Below, piece after piece: positions 63,491-64,000 of a DNA stretch of 64,000 nucleotides (position 1 is its first letter; each line of letters begins with the position of its first letter). The stretch is from Halomonas sp. 7T. Lineage in GTDB: Bacteria > Pseudomonadota > Gammaproteobacteria > Pseudomonadales > Halomonadaceae. The notes under the pieces are model-generated. The model ran no database searches. It was not told the DNA's origin and was given only the letters and a program-made list of their open reading frames with translations. The stretch spans positions 1,054,001 to 1,118,000 of the forward strand of contig NZ_CP087112.1 of assembly GCF_025643255.1 (NCBI RefSeq), read 5' to 3'. The translations under genes and the position numbers were made by a program.

Positions 63491-64000
63491 TGACGGTGCC
63501 TCCTTGGCCTGCGGGCACGTGCACAGTGCTGCCCTGCTTATCGAAGGCGTAAAGCTGACGACTGGAGAAGTAAACCTTGATAGGCGCGTTGACGTGAAAT
63601 TCGTGAATGCCAGCTAAATGAAGCACGAGTGGAAACCGCTTATGGCTAACATGTAAAAAGGTTTCAGATCCGCTGATTTCGGCGACGTCAACATTCACCG
63701 GCAGTTCTATATCGCTAGGTGATGTGGGCGAAAGGGTGATATGCGAGGCGCGTATCCCAAAATCATAGGTGCCTTTCGATAGGCTTTGTAAGTCATCGTC
63801 GCAGGGAAAGCTTAAAGAGGGGTCAAAGGAGATAGCCGCAGTGCTGAGGGTTCCCGGTACAATATTAATAGGCGGCTCTGAGAACATTTCGGCGCTATAA
63901 CGGCTATTGGGTTGGCGGTAAACCTGGTCAGTAGGGCCGTACTGGAGAAGCTTACCCTCATGCAGTACTGCGGTATTGCCACCCAATGCTAGCGCTTCGT
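63483..64000 (-). CDS. glpS: Glycerol ABC transporter ATPase, C-terminal part (cut by window edge)
   Basis: The last 172 codons of an ABC ATPase. At the edge the frame reads EALALGGNTAVLHEGKLLQY, the segment just after the switch His in this family, followed by a TOBE-type regulatory domain (about 100 residues, ending VHVPAGQGGTVNG). The nucleotide-binding motifs are beyond the window. Its stop overlaps the glpT start by eight bases. It is the first recognised gene of the importer operon. Confidence 0.85.
   Translation of the reverse strand, partial: EALALGGNTAVLHEGKLLQYGPTDQVYRQPNSRYSAEMFSEPPINIVPGTLSTAAISFDPSLSFPCDDDLQSLSKGTYDFGIRASHITLSPTSPSDIELPVNVDVAEISGSETFLHVSHKRFPLVLHLAGIHEFHVNAPIKVYFSSRQLYAFDKQGSTVHVPAGQGGTVNG

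Overview
The window looks like a piece of chromosome from a halophilic gammaproteobacterium of the Halomonadaceae (Halomonas/Vreelandella type). This rests on the gene repertoire and the moderately GC-rich codon use of the right two thirds; no rRNA or marker search could be run, so the assignment is an inference. No tRNA, rRNA or CRISPR array was recognised.

Bases 1 to about 22685 are a mobile genomic island, visibly more AT-rich than the rest, and its left end lies outside the window. From left to right it holds: a partial IS3-family element; a lone DUF3800 gene; a complete IS3-family element; a four-gene type II CBASS anti-phage operon (CD-NTase, E2-E1 Cap2, JAB protease Cap3, 2TM-SAVED effector); a decayed C-terminus of a type ISP restriction/helicase gene split by a third IS; an AbiTii-domain gene; an XRE regulator divergent from an unknown zinc-ribbon-like gene; and a leftward operon of three tyrosine recombinases, a small HTH/coiled-coil protein and a DNA topoisomerase III. 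The recombinase module resembles Tn554-type and Gamma-Mobile-Trio modules. Its first recombinase is split by a fourth IS3-family element, and removing that element restores the frame exactly.

The island ends inside the host topB gene, directly after the GDPDR codons of the TOPRIM motif. It therefore destroys the host topoisomerase III while carrying its own topB at the end of the recombinase operon. That island TopB has Val107 where the family has a metal-binding Glu. This 'target gene plus replacement gene' arrangement is the most interesting thing in the window.

From about 23 kb to 53 kb the sequence is ordinary chromosome: an AarF/UbiB-like kinase, a SEC-C protein, an AmpG-like permease, a SlyD-like isomerase, c-di-GMP signalling genes with periplasmic partners, a Tat-signal repeat peptide next to an HprK-related/PqqD fusion, a lytic transglycosylase, proS, a BenE transporter with two palindromic operator candidates, an amidase, an XRE-cupin regulator, nfo, ugpQ, a quinone oxidoreductase, and a RpiR-regulated acyl-CoA gene cluster.

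From 53.2 kb to the right edge is a glycerol/glycerol-3-phosphate catabolic region: glpR, glpK, a small helical protein gene, glpD, and a glpSTPQUV-type glycerol ABC importer (glpS cut by the window edge). Glycerol would enter by the ABC importer, be phosphorylated by GlpK and oxidised by GlpD under GlpR control. UgpQ at 44.2 kb could feed the same pool from glycerophosphodiesters.
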